Part shown: one piece after another, positions 4,004 through 6,344 of the stretch
How positions within the stretch are numbered: position 1 is the first letter of the stretch
Layout: each line of letters begins with the position of its first letter
Assembly (NCBI GenBank): GCA_029862285.1
Contig: JAOTXR010000132.1
Coordinates: 1 to 6,344 of the forward strand
Direction: 5' to 3'
Origin: Gammaproteobacteria bacterium
Lineage (GTDB): Bacteria; Pseudomonadota; Gammaproteobacteria; Steroidobacterales; JABDKV01
Length of the DNA: 6,344 bases
Translations under genes and position numbers: made by a program
The notes under the pieces: model-generated
What the model was told of the DNA's origin: nothing
The model's input: only the letters and a program-made list of their open reading frames with translations
Database searches by the model: none

Positions 4004-6344
4004 ATGTCCGAAATTTCAACAGAAAATCCCCTGCGGAGATTAGGCTGTGGCGCGCTCCTGTTTTGGGCTGCGCTTTGTATCTCCTGTAGTGGCGGAGGCG
4101 GCGCCGGGGGCGAGTTTGACTCGGCAACGATAAACACCAATCACCCACCGCGGGCGTTTAATGTCAACGCAACAGTCGTGCCATCGTCGGAGCTCGTTTT
4201 ACGTGTACTCGATACGACCTATGACCAGGATGGCGACTCGCTAAGAATTATCTACGTATCACAGCCTTTGCACGGTGTGGTTACGATTGAAGATAACGGC
4301 ACGCCGGAAGATTTTTCTGATGACTACCTGCTCTATGTATGCGACAGCAGCTTTATCGGCACCGTGCAATTTCAGTACACCATCAGCGATGGCCGGGATG
4401 GTCGTGCAACCGGCGTAGTCGAGATTGTAGTCGGCAACGAAGCCAATAACACTCCGATTGCGATTGACGATGTGGTGGCAACCCCGGTCGATACTGCAGT
4501 AATGATCGATGTACTCGGCAATGACGTCGATCCGGATGGAGATCCGCTAAGCATTGACAGCTACGCCGCTGCTGGCGCGGGGGCGGTCACCCAGGATGAC
4601 AACGGAACACCGGCGGACTTGACTGACGACAGGCTCATGTACATGCCGGCCCCGGGTTTCGTCGGTATGGACTCCTTTGCGTATTGGGCCAGCGATGGCG
4701 AGTACGTTACACAGGCAATCGTCACTGTCACTGTCGGTCCGCCACCGCCGTTGGTCAACGTCTGTGGTGTCGTAATGAAGGGCGCCTTGCGCGGTGCTTT
4801 GGTGCAACTGTTTGGCATTGATGATTTCGGAATGCCTGTCGGTACGGCGGTGGCCCAGGCGGTCACAGACAATGAGGGCCGCTGGTGTGCGGACGTGCCG
4901 CTACCCAGGAAATCCCTGCTGGTCCGGGCATCCGGGGGCGAGTTCGATGACGAAACAGACAGTGCCAATGTCACTTCTTCGCGACGAACCATTAGTCTTG
5001 CGTCTGACGAATACCTCGAGACCGTTTTGCCGCCACTGGACGACTACGCGTCACTAAACGTCTTTACCAATGCGATCCTGGAGAAATCCCGCAGCGCCGC
5101 AACTGGCGGTGGGTTTCTCGGGCTCTATGCCACCAACCGCGAGTTCTACAAATTAGCGTTTGGCTGGAGTTCGGATCTGCTTTCCACCCGGCCCTCCGAT
5201 GCGGCGGCCCTGAATCCCGCCGATCCGGAAGACGCGCGTGTTTACGGTATGGCCTTGGGCGGCATCGCCAATGTCGTCAACGATGTTGCAGTACGGTTTG
5301 CCCAATCGGAGATGACCTATGAAATGATCCGGGCGATTGTCATCGATCTGACCGACTGCGTGCTGGACGGACACTATTTTGTTGGTTCTACACCAACGCC
5401 AGTTAGTTTCGATCTGGATGGATTGCCGCGTCTGTTGCCCGACGATCTGGATCTTAACCTCGCCATTCTTCGTTTTCGCAACAACAACCTTTCCGTGTTC
5501 GGCAGCACACCTCTGGCACAAATAGACGGCGCGGTCTGCCTCGGTGACACCGGTGCAGTAGACACGATTGCTCCGGTCTTTGTGCCGGACCCGCTGCCCG
5601 ATTTGTTCGTACGCGCAACCGGCCCGTTAACCAACCTGCTCAGCGTGGTGCCGGTTCCGCTCGCCTCTGACAACATTGACCCCGATCCGGATGTCATAGC
5701 CATAGCGATCGAAACCGATGCCGGTGTACCGATTCCATTAACCGCTCCGGACGTACCACCGGGTGCTTACGACATTAGCTGGCGCGCCAGCGATTCAGCA
5801 GTGATACCCAATACCACTGAACGTGTACAACGTGTCGTGATCGTCGCAAACGCAACCGGCACGGTAGATTTATCACCGGCCAGCCTGATACCGGGAACCG
5901 GCATCAGCGTTACGGTAATCGATGCTGATCTCAATATCGATCCCGACGGGTTCGACAACACTATTGTTACGGTGCGCAACAACGCAACACTGGAGGTAGA
6001 GACTGTCGGCCTCACCGAAACCGGAATGTCTACAGGCGTATTTGGTGCCACGTTGCCGACCGTATTCGGACTCAGTGCCGGAACCGATGAGAATGGCCAG
6101 ATGGTCGTCAAGGCCGGTGATGACCTGCAAGGCCAATATGCCGATGCCCTGGATATCAGCGGAAATCCGGCGACGGCTCTCGACACTGCGCTGGTGACCG
6201 GTGGTTTCGATGGCACTATCGTAATGACACCCGTCAGTATTATTCCTGGCGACACCCTGACCATTACCGTGACTGACGCCGATCTGGATACCAACCCGGC
6301 CGTGGCCGAAACGGTCGATGTCACCGTTACCGACTCAGTCGAGA
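4004..6344 (+). CDS. Large surface lipoprotein with cadherin-like and Ig-like repeats, 3' end outside
   Basis: One frame is open from the ATG at 4004 to the right edge with no stop: 780 complete codons. The N-terminus has two arginines, a hydrophobic stretch (about residues 13-26) and LCISC followed by SGGGGAGG, a lipoprotein signal with Cys28 as likely lipid site; Cys at -3 is off-consensus. Two cadherin-like (tandem-95 type) repeats, 102 residues apart, share VLD/VLG...DGDxLxI and DNGTPxDxxDD; the second has DVLGNDVDPDGDPLSI and APGFVGMDSFAYWASDG. A carboxypeptidase-regulatory-like fold follows (about 250-325). A mostly helical region spans about 340-455 (LNVFTNAILEKS, AIVIDLTDCVLDG). From about 535 Ig-like modules resume, including a repeat of about 118 residues with SLIPGTGISVTVIDADLN and SIIPGDTLTITVTDADLD. 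The ribosome binding site is weak, but no other in-frame ATG, GTG or TTG exists back to the stop at 3914. Inferred role: outer-membrane adhesin or matrix protein. Ligand unknown. Confidence 0.9.
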   Translation, partial: MSEISTENPLRRLGCGALLFWAALCISCSGGGGAGGEFDSATINTNHPPRAFNVNATVVPSSELVLRVLDTTYDQDGDSLRIIYVSQPLHGVVTIEDNGTPEDFSDDYLLYVCDSSFIGTVQFQYTISDGRDGRATGVVEIVVGNEANNTPIAIDDVVATPVDTAVMIDVLGNDVDPDGDPLSIDSYAAAGAGAVTQDDNGTPADLTDDRLMYMPAPGFVGMDSFAYWASDGEYVTQAIVTVTVGPPPPLVNVCGVVMKGALRGALVQLFGIDDFGMPVGTAVAQAVTDNEGRWCADVPLPRKSLLVRASGGEFDDETDSANVTSSRRTISLASDEYLETVLPPLDDYASLNVFTNAILEKSRSAATGGGFLGLYATNREFYKLAFGWSSDLLSTRPSDAAALNPADPEDARVYGMALGGIANVVNDVAVRFAQSEMTYEMIRAIVIDLTDCVLDGHYFVGSTPTPVSFDLDGLPRLLPDDLDLNLAILRFRNNNLSVFGSTPLAQIDGAVCLGDTGAVDTIAPVFVPDPLPDLFVRATGPLTNLLSVVPVPLASDNIDPDPDVIAIAIETDAGVPIPLTAPDVPPGAYDISWRASDSAVIPNTTERVQRVVIVANATGTVDLSPASLIPGTGISVTVIDADLNIDPDGFDNTIVTVRNNATLEVETVGLTETGMSTGVFGATLPTVFGLSAGTDENGQMVVKAGDDLQGQYADALDISGNPATALDTALVTGGFDGTIVMTPVSIIPGDTLTITVTDADLDTNPAVAETVDVTVTDSVE
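4136..4738 (+). repeat. Two tandem cadherin-like repeats, 306-base period
   Basis: Within the lipoprotein gene, residues about 45-146 and 147-245 align at an offset of 102 residues: VLDTTYDQDGDSLRI with VLGNDVDPDGDPLSI, and DNGTPEDFSDDYLLYV with DNGTPADLTDDRLMYM. The second keeps the canonical calcium-type DVDPDGD; the first has diverged (TTYDQDGD) and carries an extra Cys113. Confidence 0.8.
5858..6344 (+). repeat. Start of an about 118-residue Ig-like repeat array
   Basis: Residues 619-736 (5858-6211) form one unit opening GTVDLSPASLIPGTGISVTV. The next unit begins at 6212 with GTIVMTPVSIIPGDTLTITV and runs off the window. Both contain a DADL(N/D) motif at the same offset. The first unit contains TETGMSTGVFGATLPT, a pattern seen in long repetitive surface proteins, so more copies probably follow outside. 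Confidence 0.75.

Noticed and set aside
5767..6324. Minus strand frame of 185 codons, and other minus strand frames between 4372 and 5703
   Set aside because: All lie antisense to the continuous lipoprotein frame, are Ser/Thr/Val-rich mirror translations of its repeats, and show no family motif.

Overview
The window looks like a piece of a moderately GC-rich proteobacterial chromosome, most likely a free-living gammaproteobacterium. The grounds are protein style: a secreted Ig-like / thrombospondin-type-3 / dockerin-like protein, a YbaA (DUF1428) protein, a membrane TolB/FlgO-like TPR protein starting with the characteristic IAELKRRNVFRVAVAY, and a large 'SGGGG' lipoprotein with cadherin-like repeats. 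tRNA-Phe fragments and a palindromic GGGGACAGTGACC-type dispersed repeat agree with this. No rRNA, CRISPR array, transposase or integrase gene lies inside the window.

Layout. (1) 1-860, + strand: C-terminal part of a secreted multidomain protein, closed by a strong intrinsic terminator at 877-908. (2) About 1040-1150: a junction resembling the edge of a tRNA-targeted integrated element, with paired GTGGGGTA repeats inside a short inverted repeat, followed by a 3'-terminal tRNA fragment (T-loop to CCA). (3) 1207-1575, - strand: a small ybaA-family gene with its own ribosome binding site and a possible promoter. (4) 1764-1917, + strand: what appears to be a broken tRNA-Phe. Its acceptor strands, anticodon loop (GAA) and T-arm are recognisable but split by insertions. 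Its last 17 bases repeat the fragment of region 2 exactly, so ybaA sits between two tRNA-3'-derived direct repeats. (5) 1956-3656, - strand: a 566-residue membrane TPR protein. (6) 3716-3811: a dense cluster of an about 20-base repeat forming a very long hairpin. Another copy at 1947-1966 supplies the stop codon of the TPR gene, so the TPR gene is bracketed by this repeat. (7) 3909-3945: a CRP-type operator-like sequence and an adjacent palindrome. (8) 4004-6344, + strand: a lipoprotein gene open through the right edge, at least 780 residues, which is the largest gene in the window.

How the parts relate. Both long + strand genes encode surface or secreted proteins built from Ig/cadherin-like modules, and the TPR protein is an inner-membrane protein with a periplasmic TolB-like/TPR part. 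The genes do not form one operon: each has its own spacer and its own recognisable signals. The most notable non-coding content is the tRNA-Phe debris around ybaA and the palindromic repeat family around the TPR gene. Both suggest repeated integration or insertion events in this stretch. Comparisons with tRNA and protein families are from memory, not from database searches.
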